From the NCBI GenBank assembly GCA_959607715.1, contig CAUHNN010000001.1:62001-126000 (forward strand): a DNA stretch of 64,000 nucleotides, read 5' to 3'. The notes beneath the pieces are model-generated. The model ran no database searches. It saw only the letters and a program-made list of their open reading frames with translations, and had not been told where the DNA came from. Made by a program: the position numbers and the translations under genes. This DNA comes from an uncultured Eggerthella sp. (GTDB lineage: Bacteria > Actinomycetota > Coriobacteriia > Coriobacteriales > Eggerthellaceae). Positions 26,338 through 35,441 of this stretch are shown one piece after another; the stretch's first letter is position 1; every line of letters starts with the position of its first letter.

Positions 26338-27957
26338 ATGAACGAACGCAACACCAACCCCTCCCGCAAGCCATCGGCGAATGCAGGACGACGTAACACC
26401 TACCATCAGCGCGAGAGGACTACGGTCCCCAGCGCGCGTGAAGAGCTCGAGCGGGAGCGAGAGCTTTACAGCTCCCACAACCCGCGCCGGGACGTCTACG
26501 CCTCAGCAGAACGCCCCTCATATCGCCGCGCCGGGGACACCGGCCAGGCACCACGCGTTTCGCCCACTCGAACCAACGGCGCATCGGGCAATCGCCGCCC
26601 CGCAAGCGAACGCGAGCGCACGGCAACCCGCCCGCACGACTCCCAGAACCGCCGTCCCTCAGCGCGCAACGCGGCTCAGAACAGCGGCGGTCAGCGCGCA
26701 GAAGGCCCCCGCACCCATAAGGCGGCGGTCAGCGCGTCCTCATACGGCGCCGACCGTTATCGAGGCAAACGGGATCCGTACCGAGGCGGCTTCAACATTC
26801 GCCACGTCCTCGTCGCGCTCGGAGTCGTCGTGGCGGTGGGCGCCGGCGGCTTCTTCGGCTACACCGCCTGGGCCGACGCCCAACCGATCGACGTCACCGT
26901 CAACGGCGAGACAAAAACCATCCAAGGCGATCAGCGCTCCATCCAGGGCATGCTCGACACCGGTGTCGTCTCCGTCACCCCCGGCAACTACCTTGCGGTC
27001 GACGGCTCGGTAATGCGCCAAGGGGAAGGCACGCGCGCAACCGCAAGCATAAACGGCGAAGCCCAGGATGATCTCGGCAAACGACTTTCCGAAGGCGACT
27101 CCATCGAGATATCCAACGGGGTCGACGTAACCGAGCCCTATACCGACAGCGACGTCCAAACGCTTGGCCACAAGGTGAAGATCGTGGGAACGGGAGCCGT
27201 CCACGTCTACCAGGGCAACGGCCAAGACGGCGAAAAGGTAACCCGCACCGGCTCGGAGTCGGGCATCACCACCGAGGTCACCACTAAGGAAGCCGTCGAT
27301 GAAACGGTGCAGTGCTACAACGTCGACTCCAAGGGCGAGAAGGTGGTCGCGCTCACCTTCGACGACGGCCCCTGGGACAAGCAGACCGCTGAAATCCTCG
27401 ACATCTTGAAGGAAAACGACGCCAAAGCCACGTTCTTCACCGTTGGTCAGGTGATCTCAGGGCGCGAGGACGTCGTCAAGCGCGCCTTCGACGAAGGGCA
27501 CGAGATCAGCACCCACACCTACGACCACGCAGAAGGCAGCGGCCAGGGCGTGAGCCTGATCAAGATGTCCGACCAGGAGCGCAAAGACGAGGTGACGAAG
27601 GGTTACGAAGCCATCAAGAAGGCCACCGGCCATGATGCGAGCACCGTATTCCGTTCGCCGGGCGGCAACTTCGACGACTCGGTGGCCACGAGCCTCAACG
27701 GCATCATCACGTCCGAGATCGGATGGAACATCGACACCACCGACTGGCAGAAACCCGGAGCCGACGTCATCGCCCAACGCATCGCAGGTGCCGGCGGCGG
27801 AAGCATCATCCTGATGCACGACGGTGGCGGCGACCGCTCCCAAACGATCGCGGGCCTGCGCCAAGCGCTTCCCAAGCTCAAGGAAGAGGGCTACTCCTTC
27901 GTCACGGTCCAGGAATTGCTCGATCGCTACCCCTACCAGGGAGAACAGCAGTCCTAG
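26338..27957 (+). CDS. Membrane-anchored polysaccharide deacetylase (NodB domain)
   Basis: Removes acetyl groups from a cell-envelope polysaccharide such as peptidoglycan, outside the membrane; 539 residues. Residues 1-155 are Arg/Ser/Asn-rich and look disordered and cytoplasmic; one membrane helix follows (about 158-180); a small extracellular domain (about 190-320) precedes the NodB catalytic domain. That domain has TFDDGP (metal Asp) near residue 345, the His-x3-His pair in 'STHTYDH' near 395, 'RSPGG' near 438 and 'LMHDGGGDR' near 500. All catalytic motifs are present. The ATG follows AGGGGAG. A terminator follows, so it is a single-gene unit. Confidence 0.9.
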   Translation: MNERNTNPSRKPSANAGRRNTYHQRERTTVPSAREELERERELYSSHNPRRDVYASAERPSYRRAGDTGQAPRVSPTRTNGASGNRRPASERERTATRPHDSQNRRPSARNAAQNSGGQRAEGPRTHKAAVSASSYGADRYRGKRDPYRGGFNIRHVLVALGVVVAVGAGGFFGYTAWADAQPIDVTVNGETKTIQGDQRSIQGMLDTGVVSVTPGNYLAVDGSVMRQGEGTRATASINGEAQDDLGKRLSEGDSIEISNGVDVTEPYTDSDVQTLGHKVKIVGTGAVHVYQGNGQDGEKVTRTGSESGITTEVTTKEAVDETVQCYNVDSKGEKVVALTFDDGPWDKQTAEILDILKENDAKATFFTVGQVISGREDVVKRAFDEGHEISTHTYDHAEGSGQGVSLIKMSDQERKDEVTKGYEAIKKATGHDASTVFRSPGGNFDDSVATSLNGIITSEIGWNIDTTDWQKPGADVIAQRIAGAGGGSIILMHDGGGDRSQTIAGLRQALPKLKEEGYSFVTVQELLDRYPYQGEQQS

Positions 27958-27990
27958 AGAGGCCGCGCAGAGAAAGAACCGCCGAACGAA

Positions 27991-28024
27991 AGGCGCTGGG
28001 GATTCCTCCTCCAGCGCCTTTTTT
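27991..28024 (+). terminator. Rho-independent terminator after the deacetylase gene
   Basis: Perfect arms AGGCGCTGG and CCAGCGCCT are followed by TTTTTT. Confidence 0.9.
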
Positions 28025-28186
28025 CGTCCATATCGCATGCTTATATAAAGATTTCCGATCGATCATTAACGGAATTTAGGCGCAAGTAACAAAAAGTTTT
28101 ACAATGGCCAGATGTTTGTTGCCGAGCGGTTGTTTTCCGCATCCGATCGGAACACCCCCCCCGATGCCCCTTGGAAAGGCACCACC

Positions 28187-29668
28187 GTGAAACGAACTAA
28201 AATCATCTGCACGCTCGGTCCAGCCGTCGATTCCGAATCGACGATGAAAAACCTCATCCTCTCCGGCATGGACGTAGCTCGCTGCAATTTCTCCCACGGC
28301 TCCCAGGCTGAGCACAAGGCGCGCATGGACCGCCTCAAGAAGGTGCGACGCGAACTCGACGCCCCGTGCGCGCTCATGCTCGACACCAAAGGCCCGAGCA
28401 TCCGCACCGGCAAGCTCGAGGGTGGCGCGCCCGTGCTCCTGCGCGCAGGAGACAACTTCTTCCTCACCGAAGACGATGTGCCCGGCACGTCGAGGCGCGT
28501 CCATCAAACCCAGGCCGGCCTCTACCGCCATGTCGAGCCGGGAACCATCATCCTGCTCGACGACGGCCTGATCGAACTGGCCGTCGATCGCGTGATCGGA
28601 ACCGACATCCAGTGCACGATCCAGAACTCCGGCGAACTGGGCGAATGCAAGCAGCTCAACCTCCCCGGCACATCGGTACCCCTGCCCGTCATGACCGAAC
28701 AGGATAAAGAAGACCTCCTCTTCGGCATCGAGCAGGAAGTCGATTTCGTCGCGGCGTCCTTCGTAAGCTGCGGAGACGACGTGCGCGCCATCCGCTCCTT
28801 CCTCGTCGAACACGGCGGGGCCGACATCCGCGTGGTCGCCAAGATCGAGAACGCCCGCGCAGTCATCAACATCGACGACATCATCGAAGCATCCGATGCC
28901 GTCATGGTCGCCCGCGGCGACCTCGGCGTCGAAGTGCCCTCCAACGAGGTTCCCTATCTCCAAAAGCAGATCATCAAGGCCTGCAACCGCGCCTACACGC
29001 CCGTCATCACCGCGACGCAGATGCTCGAGTCCATGATCCGCAACCCGCGCCCGACGCGCGCGGAAGTGGCCGACGTCGCCAACGCGATCTACGACGGCAC
29101 CGACGGCCTGACGCTTTCAGGCGAAACGGCCATCGGCATGTACCCCGTTCCCTGCGTTCAGACCATGGCTCAAATCGCCGAGGCGAGCGAGCCGCACCTC
29201 TACGACGAAGGGTCCATCCCCAACCGCGCTTCGGAGCGAAACGGCATCTCCGCGGTCGTGGGGCTGGCGGCCGTCACCGCGGCCGAAAGCGTAGGGGCGT
29301 CCTGCATCGTCACCCCCACCATGACCGGGCGCACCGCGCGCCTCATCTCCAACTACCGGCCCAGCGTGCCCATCTACGCCGTCACCACGTCAGAGCGCTA
29401 TCGCCGCTCGCTCCAGGTTTGCTGGGGCGTCACGCCGCTTTCGGGCGAAGTGGTCGGCGACGCCTCGTTCATCCTCGAGCAGGCTCGCTCGGTCGTCATG
29501 AAGAAAGGCTACGCCCGCACCGGCGACGTCGCCGTCTTCACCTTGGGCGACCGCACCACTTCCCCCGTCGAAAGCGAGAGCCCGACGAATTCAACCGACC
29601 CCGAGCCCCGTCCGACCAACGTGATGCACGTCGTCCAGCTCGGCGTCGAGGAAGGAGGGCTTTCATGA
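28187..29668 (+). CDS. pyk: Pyruvate kinase
   Basis: Converts phosphoenolpyruvate and ADP to pyruvate and ATP; 493 residues. The start is a GTG at 28187 with GGAAAGG seven bases upstream; the protein then begins with the standard 'RTKIICTLGPA'. Active-site marks include 'MDVARCNFSHGS', 'MLDTKGPSIRTG', 'VVAKIENARAV', 'VMVARGDLGVE' and 'ATQMLESM...NPRPTRAE', then 'DGTDGLTLSGETA'. The C-terminal regulatory domain is present. Its stop codon overlaps the rhamnulokinase start by four bases (ATGA), so it is the first gene of the rhamnose unit and coupled to rhaB, an unusual partner for a central glycolytic enzyme. Confidence 0.95.
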   Translation: MKRTKIICTLGPAVDSESTMKNLILSGMDVARCNFSHGSQAEHKARMDRLKKVRRELDAPCALMLDTKGPSIRTGKLEGGAPVLLRAGDNFFLTEDDVPGTSRRVHQTQAGLYRHVEPGTIILLDDGLIELAVDRVIGTDIQCTIQNSGELGECKQLNLPGTSVPLPVMTEQDKEDLLFGIEQEVDFVAASFVSCGDDVRAIRSFLVEHGGADIRVVAKIENARAVINIDDIIEASDAVMVARGDLGVEVPSNEVPYLQKQIIKACNRAYTPVITATQMLESMIRNPRPTRAEVADVANAIYDGTDGLTLSGETAIGMYPVPCVQTMAQIAEASEPHLYDEGSIPNRASERNGISAVVGLAAVTAAESVGASCIVTPTMTGRTARLISNYRPSVPIYAVTTSERYRRSLQVCWGVTPLSGEVVGDASFILEQARSVVMKKGYARTGDVAVFTLGDRTTSPVESESPTNSTDPEPRPTNVMHVVQLGVEEGGLS

Positions 29669-31152
29669 GCGCCCTCAACACCGACTGCTACGCCGCTATC
29701 GACATCGGCGCCTCGTCAGGACGCGTCGTCGTCGGGGAAACGACGCCCGACGGCCGCATCGAGCTAACCGAGATCCATCGCTTCGACAACATCCAGAAGC
29801 GCATCGACGGCCATGACTGCTGGAACATCGAGATGCTCTTCGAGCAGACCGTCGCCGGCTTGGCGAAGTGCGCCGAGGCGGGCTTCGCGCCGAAGAGCAT
29901 CGGTATCGACACCTGGGGAGTCGACTTCGTCCTTCTCGACGAAAACGACGAGCTCGTCGGCAACGCCGTGGCCTACCGCGACGAGCGCACCAACGGCATC
30001 TACCCCATCGCCGACAAGCTCGTCTCGCCGATCGAGGTCTACCGGCGCACGGGCATTCAGCGCCAGCCCTTCAACACGATCTACCAGCTGATCGCCCTCA
30101 AGCGCGAGCATCCCGAACAGCTCGCTGCGGCGAAGAGCTTCCTCATGATCCCCGATTACCTGGCTTTCCGCCTTACGGGCACGAAGGCCAACGAATACAC
30201 CAACGCGACCACCACCTGCCTGCTCAACGCCCGCACCCAGCGATGGGATGACGTCCTGCTCGAGGCCATCGGCGTGCCTCGGGAGATCTTCTGCGATGTG
30301 GTCATGCCGGGCAGCGACCTCGGACGCGTGAGCGACGACGTCGCCTCGACCATCGGATACGCCCCTCGCGTCATCGCGCCGGCGACCCACGACACAGGAA
30401 GCGCCTATCTCGCCGTCCCGGCACGCGACGACGACGCGGTCTTCCTTTCCTCGGGCACGTGGAGCCTGCTCGGCGTTGAAAACGAAGGCCCGATCACCTC
30501 CGACGCCTCGCGCTTCCAGAATTTCACGAACGAAGGCGGCTACGAACTGCGCTTCCGCTTCCTCAAGAACATCATGGGGCTGTGGATGATCCAGTCTATC
30601 CGCCGCGAGCTCAACGGCGTTTCCTACGTCGAGGGGAAAGCGGAGCGAAACGACGAGGTCGACCTTCCCCCCTTCCCCAAGGCAGAACGCGAGACGTCCT
30701 TCCCCGACCTCATCGAGCAGGCGCAACTGGCGCGCGACTTCGAAGCCCGCGTCAACGTCAACGACGACCGCTTCCTCGCGCCCGCATCGATGATCGACGA
30801 GATCCGCCACGCCTGCTTCGAAACCGGGCAGAACGTCCCGTCCACCATCGGAGAGCTGATGAGCTGCGTCTACGCCAGCTTGGCGAGCTGCTACGCCGAG
30901 TCCATTTCCGAAATGGCCTCGCTGACGGGGAGGACCTACACCTCGGTCAACATCGTCGGAGGAGGCTGCCAAGACACCTACCTCAACGAATTGACGACCA
31001 AGGCGTGCGGCATTCCCGTGTTCGCCGGCCCCGTCGAGGGAACGAGCCTCGGCAACCTAGCCGTTCAGATGCTCGCGGCAGGCGACTTCGACGATCTGCA
31101 AAGCGTACGCAACTCCATCGCCGCGTCCTTCGACGTGAAGCGATTCGGATAG
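29665..31152 (+). CDS. rhaB: Rhamnulokinase
   Basis: Phosphorylates L-rhamnulose to L-rhamnulose 1-phosphate with ATP; 495 residues, a FGGY-family kinase. The N-terminal phosphate loop is 'AAIDIGASSGRVVVG' (about residues 9-23), with 'GIDTWGVDFVLLD' (about 76-88) and the conserved 'PATHDTGSAYLAVP' near 245. 'VNIVGGGCQDTYLNE' near 430 is the C-terminal adenosine motif. The ATG at 29665 overlaps the pyruvate kinase stop codon and has GAAGGAGGG upstream. It is followed by rhaA, rhaD and rhaM, which fixes the assignment to rhamnose. Confidence 0.95.
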   Translation: MSALNTDCYAAIDIGASSGRVVVGETTPDGRIELTEIHRFDNIQKRIDGHDCWNIEMLFEQTVAGLAKCAEAGFAPKSIGIDTWGVDFVLLDENDELVGNAVAYRDERTNGIYPIADKLVSPIEVYRRTGIQRQPFNTIYQLIALKREHPEQLAAAKSFLMIPDYLAFRLTGTKANEYTNATTTCLLNARTQRWDDVLLEAIGVPREIFCDVVMPGSDLGRVSDDVASTIGYAPRVIAPATHDTGSAYLAVPARDDDAVFLSSGTWSLLGVENEGPITSDASRFQNFTNEGGYELRFRFLKNIMGLWMIQSIRRELNGVSYVEGKAERNDEVDLPPFPKAERETSFPDLIEQAQLARDFEARVNVNDDRFLAPASMIDEIRHACFETGQNVPSTIGELMSCVYASLASCYAESISEMASLTGRTYTSVNIVGGGCQDTYLNELTTKACGIPVFAGPVEGTSLGNLAVQMLAAGDFDDLQSVRNSIAASFDVKRFG

Positions 31153-31204
31153 ACCACCCATTCATCAACCGCCGTCCTACGACGGAAACAGAAAAGGAGA
31201 CAGC

Positions 31205-32464
31205 ATGACCCCTCTGTACGAACTGGCGCGCGAAGAGTACGCCAAAATCGGCATCGACACCGAAGCCGTCATCGAGAAGCTCGCCACCAAGGCCATCTCC
31301 ATCCACTGCTGGCAGGGCGATGACGTCATGGGCTTCGACGCCGAGGACAACGCCGCATCCGGCGGCATCCTGACCACCGGCAACTACCCCGGTCGCGCCC
31401 GCACCCCCGAAGAGCTCATGGCCGACTTCGACAAGGCCGCCAGCATGATCCCCGGCAAGAAGCGCATCAACCTCCACGCGAGCTACGCCATCTTCACCGA
31501 GGAAAATCCCTGGGTTGACCGCGATCAGCTGGAATACAAGCACTTCGCGCCCTGGGTCGAATGGGCCCGCGAGCGCGGCTACGGCATCGACTTCAACCCC
31601 ACCCTCTTCTCCCACGACATGGTCAAGGAGGGCCTCACCGTCTCGAGCCCGGAAAAGGACGTGCGCGACTTCTGGATCCGCCACTGCATCGCCTGTCGCA
31701 AGATCGCCGAGCAGATCGGCGCTGAGCTCAACGACATGGTCCTCAACAACTTCTGGATTCCCGACGGCCTGAAGGACTACCCGGCCGATCGCTACGTCAT
31801 GCGCGCACGCCTGAAGGACGCCCTTGACGAGATCTACTCCTTCGACACGCCGCACGTCATCGACGCCGTCGAGCAGAAGGTCTTCGGCATCGGCGTCGAG
31901 GGCTTCACCGTCGGCAACCAGGAATTCTACGTCTCCTACGCGGCGAAGAAGGGAGGCAACAACGTCGTCCTCATCGACGCCGGCCACTTCAACCCCACCG
32001 AGAACATCGCCGACAAGCTCCCCAGCCTTCTGCAGTTCTTCCCCTATGTTCCGCTTCACGTCACCCGCTCGATGCACTGGGATTCCGACCACGTGGTGCT
32101 GTTCGAGGACTCGATCAAGGACATCGCCGCCGAGATCGTCCGCTGCCCCGAAGCATGGGAGAAGGTCATCGTCGGCCTCGACTTCTTCGACGCGTCCCTG
32201 AACCGCGTGGGCGCCTGGGTCACCGGCACGCGCGCCATGCAGAAGTGCCTGTGCTATGAACTGCTCCAGCCCCACGCCTACCTCGCCAAGCTTCAGGACG
32301 AGTACCGCTTCACCGAGAAGATGATGCTCTCCGAGGCGGCCAAGTCGCTTCCCTTCGGCGCCGTGTGGGACGAGTACTGCGCTCGCCAGGGCATCCCGAG
32401 CGACCTCGAGTGCTTCGCCGGGGTCGACGCCTACGAAAAGGAAGTCCTCGCTTCCCGCGACTAA
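31205..32464 (+). CDS. rhaA: L-rhamnose isomerase
   Basis: Interconverts L-rhamnose and L-rhamnulose in the cytosol using Mn2+; 419 residues, the usual length. The sequence follows the family closely: 'ISIHCWQGDDVMGF' near residue 31, 'TGNYPGRARTPEEL' near 58, 'RINLHASY' near 86, and the metal-site segment 'LIDAGHFNPTENIADK' near 258, then 'LHVTRSMHWDSDHVV'. The ATG follows AAAAGGAGA by four bases. Second step gene between the kinase and the aldolase. Confidence 0.96.
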   Translation: MTPLYELAREEYAKIGIDTEAVIEKLATKAISIHCWQGDDVMGFDAEDNAASGGILTTGNYPGRARTPEELMADFDKAASMIPGKKRINLHASYAIFTEENPWVDRDQLEYKHFAPWVEWARERGYGIDFNPTLFSHDMVKEGLTVSSPEKDVRDFWIRHCIACRKIAEQIGAELNDMVLNNFWIPDGLKDYPADRYVMRARLKDALDEIYSFDTPHVIDAVEQKVFGIGVEGFTVGNQEFYVSYAAKKGGNNVVLIDAGHFNPTENIADKLPSLLQFFPYVPLHVTRSMHWDSDHVVLFEDSIKDIAAEIVRCPEAWEKVIVGLDFFDASLNRVGAWVTGTRAMQKCLCYELLQPHAYLAKLQDEYRFTEKMMLSEAAKSLPFGAVWDEYCARQGIPSDLECFAGVDAYEKEVLASRD

Positions 32465-32566
32465 CCAGCAGCAGCGATGCTCGCAAGCCGCGCCGCAAGG
32501 CCGGCTTGCGTTTTCATGCACGGAACCGTTTCCCGCATAGTTTCGTTTCACGAAAGGAAAGACCCT

Positions 32567-33472
32567 ATGAGTTTCTTCGAAAACGCCCAAGAAGTGCTTG
32601 AGCAGGGCGGCATGCTCGCCCGCGGTGCCGTCAGCAGCCTCGGCGTTACCCGCCTTGACTTCGTTCAGGGCTTCATGCGCCTGTGCGACGACGGCTGGGA
32701 TCAAGGATGGCATGAGCGCAACGGCGGCAACCTGACCTACCGCATGACCGCCGACGAGGCGATCGACGCCCGCGCGTTCTTCAACAAGGAGCCCGGCCCC
32801 TGGGTTCCCATGGGCGTTCAGGCCGAGAGCCTTGCCGGTTCGTTCTTCCTCACCACCGGATCCGGACGCTACATGCGCAACGTGATCGAGGACCCCGCCC
32901 ACAACATCGGCATCGTCGAGATCAACGAAGCAGGCGATTCCTGGCGCATCGTGTGGGGGCTTACCGACGGCGGCAAGCCCACCTCCGAATTCCCCACGCA
33001 CTTCATGAACCACGCGGTCCGCATGGAGCAGACCAACGGCGCGAACCGCGTCATCTATCACGCCCACACCCTCGGCGTCATCGAGATGACCTTCGTCGTT
33101 CCGCTCGAGAACCGCGCATTTTCCCGCGTTCTGTGGCAAATGATGACCGAATGCGTCGTCGTCTTCCCGCAGGGCGTCGGCGTCGTTCCGTGGATGGTTC
33201 CCGGCGGCGCCGAGATCGCGCGTGCCACCTCAGCCCTCATGAAAGATTTCGACGCCGTCGTTTGGGCCCACCACGGCCTCTTCGCCTCCGGCCCCGACTT
33301 CGACACCACCTTCGGCCTGATGCACACCATCGAGAAGGCCGCCGAGATCTACCTTGCGGCGCGCGCGGCCAACGGAGGATCCGACGACTTCCTCAACACC
33401 ATCACCGACCAGAACCTCAAGGACACGTGCCGCGATTTCAACGTGCCCATCAACGAGGATTTCGTCGACTAG
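32567..33472 (+). CDS. rhaD: Rhamnulose-1-phosphate aldolase
   Basis: Splits L-rhamnulose 1-phosphate to dihydroxyacetone phosphate and L-lactaldehyde; class II, zinc-dependent, 301 residues. Zinc ligands are visible in 'YHAHTLGVIEMT' (His-Ala-His, about residues 165-167) and 'WAHHGLFASG' (about 230). The glycine-rich phosphate-binding segments 'ERNGGNLTYR' near 48 and 'TTGSGRYMRN' near 97 match RhaD. The ATG at 32567 follows GAAAGGAAAG. A longer in-frame start exists 90 bases upstream but has no binding site and adds a non-conserved extension. Confidence 0.94.
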   Translation: MSFFENAQEVLEQGGMLARGAVSSLGVTRLDFVQGFMRLCDDGWDQGWHERNGGNLTYRMTADEAIDARAFFNKEPGPWVPMGVQAESLAGSFFLTTGSGRYMRNVIEDPAHNIGIVEINEAGDSWRIVWGLTDGGKPTSEFPTHFMNHAVRMEQTNGANRVIYHAHTLGVIEMTFVVPLENRAFSRVLWQMMTECVVVFPQGVGVVPWMVPGGAEIARATSALMKDFDAVVWAHHGLFASGPDFDTTFGLMHTIEKAAEIYLAARAANGGSDDFLNTITDQNLKDTCRDFNVPINEDFVD

Positions 33473-33486
33473 GGAAGAGGCACCTC

Positions 33487-33828
33487 ATGACGACACGCAT
33501 GACTTCCGACGGCTACACGGTGCGCGGCTTCAAGATGAAGCTCTATCCCGGGTTCGCCGCCGAGTATGAAAAGCGCCATAACGAGCTGTGGCCCGAGATG
33601 GCCGACATGATCCACGAGTACGGCGGACGCAACTACAGCATCTTCATCGATGAAGAGACGAACCTCCTGTTCGGCTACATCGAGCTCGAGGATCCCGAGC
33701 GCTACGACACGTCGGCCGAGACCGAGATCTGCCGGGCCTGGTGGGACTTCATGGCATCGGTGATGGAAACCAACGCCGACAACTCCCCCGTCAGCGTTGA
33801 GCTGCCCTGTGCCTTCCATCTCGATTAA
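33487..33828 (+). CDS. rhaM: L-rhamnose mutarotase
   Basis: Interconverts the alpha and beta anomers of L-rhamnose; 113 residues. Matches the RhaM pattern: 'KRHNELWPEM' near residue 27 (catalytic His and neighbours), 'RNYSIFIDEETNLLFGYIE' near 48, 'CRAWWDFM' near 80 and 'NPDNSPVS'-like 'NADNSPVSVEL' near the end. The ATG at 33487 follows AAGAGG by five to six bases and lies 14 bases after the rhaD stop, so it is in the same unit. Confidence 0.94.
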   Translation: MTTRMTSDGYTVRGFKMKLYPGFAAEYEKRHNELWPEMADMIHEYGGRNYSIFIDEETNLLFGYIELEDPERYDTSAETEICRAWWDFMASVMETNADNSPVSVELPCAFHLD

Positions 33829-33901
33829 CTCCCCCAAGCCCCAACACGACGCTTGACCGCGATCGGAGACGGTGGCGGCAACGATACAAGAAAGGACAAG
33901 A

Positions 33902-35272
33902 ATGGCTTTGCCTCAAGAAAGGAAATCGACCATAGCGGTTTCCCTGACCAACTTCCTCGATTCCGGCTGCATCGTCGCGAGCAGCGTCGCGCTGACCGCC
34001 TGGGCGGCAGCGTTCGGCTTCGGCGCGACCTGGACGGCCATCCTCGGCGCCATCGGCGCCAACGCCTTCGGCGCTGCCGTCGGCGCGCTGATCGGCGGCT
34101 TCCTGACCGACAAATTCGGCCGCACGATCATCTACAAGTACAATCTGCTCGTCTACGCGCTCGGCGTCTTCATCGCCATGGTGGCCGTCAACCTCCCCAT
34201 GGTCGTCATCGGCATCGTCCTGTCCGGTCTTTCGGTTGGCGCGGGCGTCCCCGCGTCGTGGAGCTACATTTCCGAAACCTCCACGTCGACGAAGCGCGCT
34301 TCGAACATCGGCATCAGCCAGTTCGCCTGGAGCTGCGGTCCGGCCATCATCTTCATCCTGGCGCTCATCCTCTCCTTCGTGCTCCCCGGCTTCGCCTCCG
34401 ACGGCACGACGCTTCTGCCCGCCGGAACCTACGGACCCTTCGACGGTCTGCTGGCAACGCGCATCATCTTCCTCGTGCTGTTCGTCGTCGCGCTCATCGC
34501 GTGGAACCTTCAGCGCCAGCTCCAGGAATCCGCCGACTGGGCGGAGAAGAACCAGGCTGTGGGCGAGAAGGAATCCTTCGGCCGCATGATGGCGACCGCC
34601 CTCAAGAACCCGGTCAACCTGAAGACCATCGTCTTCCTCGTTGCCGTGTACCTGACGTGGAACCTCGCCGCCGGCACCAACGGCCAGTTCATGCCGTACC
34701 TCTATGCGGCCGCCGGCAACATCGACTCCACCGGCCAGAGCCTGCTCGGCGTCGTTCAGTGGGTCATCGTGGCCTTCTGCTCGCTGGCTATCTTCTCCAA
34801 ATTCGGCGACAAGGTGCCCCACCGCATCCTTTTCGGACTGTCCGCAGGTCTGGCGCTTCTCTCCTGGATCGCCATCGCGATCTTCGGTATCGCCATGCAG
34901 CACGGCGATACCGACTCCATGGGCTGGGTCCTGTGGGTCTACGTCATCCTGTGGGGCATTTCCGCAGGCTTTTCCGCCCAGTGCTTCTACGCTCTGTGGG
35001 GCACTGAGCTCTTCCCAACGCGTTACCGCGGTGGCGTTCAGGGCATCATGTTCTTCCTGGTTCGCGGCGCGCTCGGCATCTGGTCGCTCGTGGGCGTCGG
35101 CGCCATCATGGGCGACATCTCGGCCAACCCCGCCGGCTTCTTCCCGGCAGCGGTCATCATGTGCGTCGTTCTGCTGATAAGCCTCGTGGTCGGCGTCGTC
35201 TGGTGTCCTAAGACGCAGGGTAAGACCCTCGACGAGATCACCGAAGAGCGCTACGGCAAGCTCGTCGACTAG
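33902..35272 (+). CDS. MFS transporter, probable L-rhamnose carrier
   Basis: Twelve-helix carrier of 456 residues in the major facilitator superfamily, sugar-porter-like. Marks are 'GGFLTDKFGRTIIYK' (loop 2-3), 'ALWGTELFPTRYRGGVQG' (loop 10-11) and the C-terminal 'TQGKTLDEITEERYG'. The ATG at 33902 follows AAAGGAC. It is the last gene of the pyk-rhaBADM unit before a terminator, so uptake of rhamnose is the obvious inference. It is not related to the RhaT drug/metabolite-type permease of enterobacteria, and no ABC rhamnose importer is seen here. Confidence 0.85.
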   Translation: MALPQERKSTIAVSLTNFLDSGCIVASSVALTAWAAAFGFGATWTAILGAIGANAFGAAVGALIGGFLTDKFGRTIIYKYNLLVYALGVFIAMVAVNLPMVVIGIVLSGLSVGAGVPASWSYISETSTSTKRASNIGISQFAWSCGPAIIFILALILSFVLPGFASDGTTLLPAGTYGPFDGLLATRIIFLVLFVVALIAWNLQRQLQESADWAEKNQAVGEKESFGRMMATALKNPVNLKTIVFLVAVYLTWNLAAGTNGQFMPYLYAAAGNIDSTGQSLLGVVQWVIVAFCSLAIFSKFGDKVPHRILFGLSAGLALLSWIAIAIFGIAMQHGDTDSMGWVLWVYVILWGISAGFSAQCFYALWGTELFPTRYRGGVQGIMFFLVRGALGIWSLVGVGAIMGDISANPAGFFPAAVIMCVVLLISLVVGVVWCPKTQGKTLDEITEERYGKLVD

Positions 35273-35333
35273 GATTCGGTTCTGCACCGTGGTCGAGAGA
35301 CGATTCCTTCGACCAACCAAAGCTCAACAAAAT

Positions 35334-35400
35334 GGCCCTCGCTTGCGATGGACCGCCCCCTGATCGGGAAAGCGGCCCATCGGAGCGAGGGCCTTTCGTT
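35334..35400 (+). terminator. Terminator of the rhamnose unit
   Basis: Long hairpin with arms GGCCCTCGCT and AGCGAGGGCC and an inner GCGATGG/CCATCG-type stem, followed by TTTCGTTT. Confidence 0.75.
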
Positions 35401-35441
35401 TGCAGGAAATTCCGGCGAGCTTCGGAGCTCATCCTCGGCCC

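Noticed and set aside
28112..28186. Upstream ATG extending pyruvate kinase by 25 residues
   Set aside because: The extension lacks family similarity and a binding site; the GTG at 28187 has GGAAAGG and starts at the conserved N-terminus.
30983..33139. 718-codon open frame on the minus strand opposite rhaA/rhaD
   Set aside because: Recognised enzymes with conserved active sites are encoded on the plus strand; the antisense frame reflects GC-rich codon usage.
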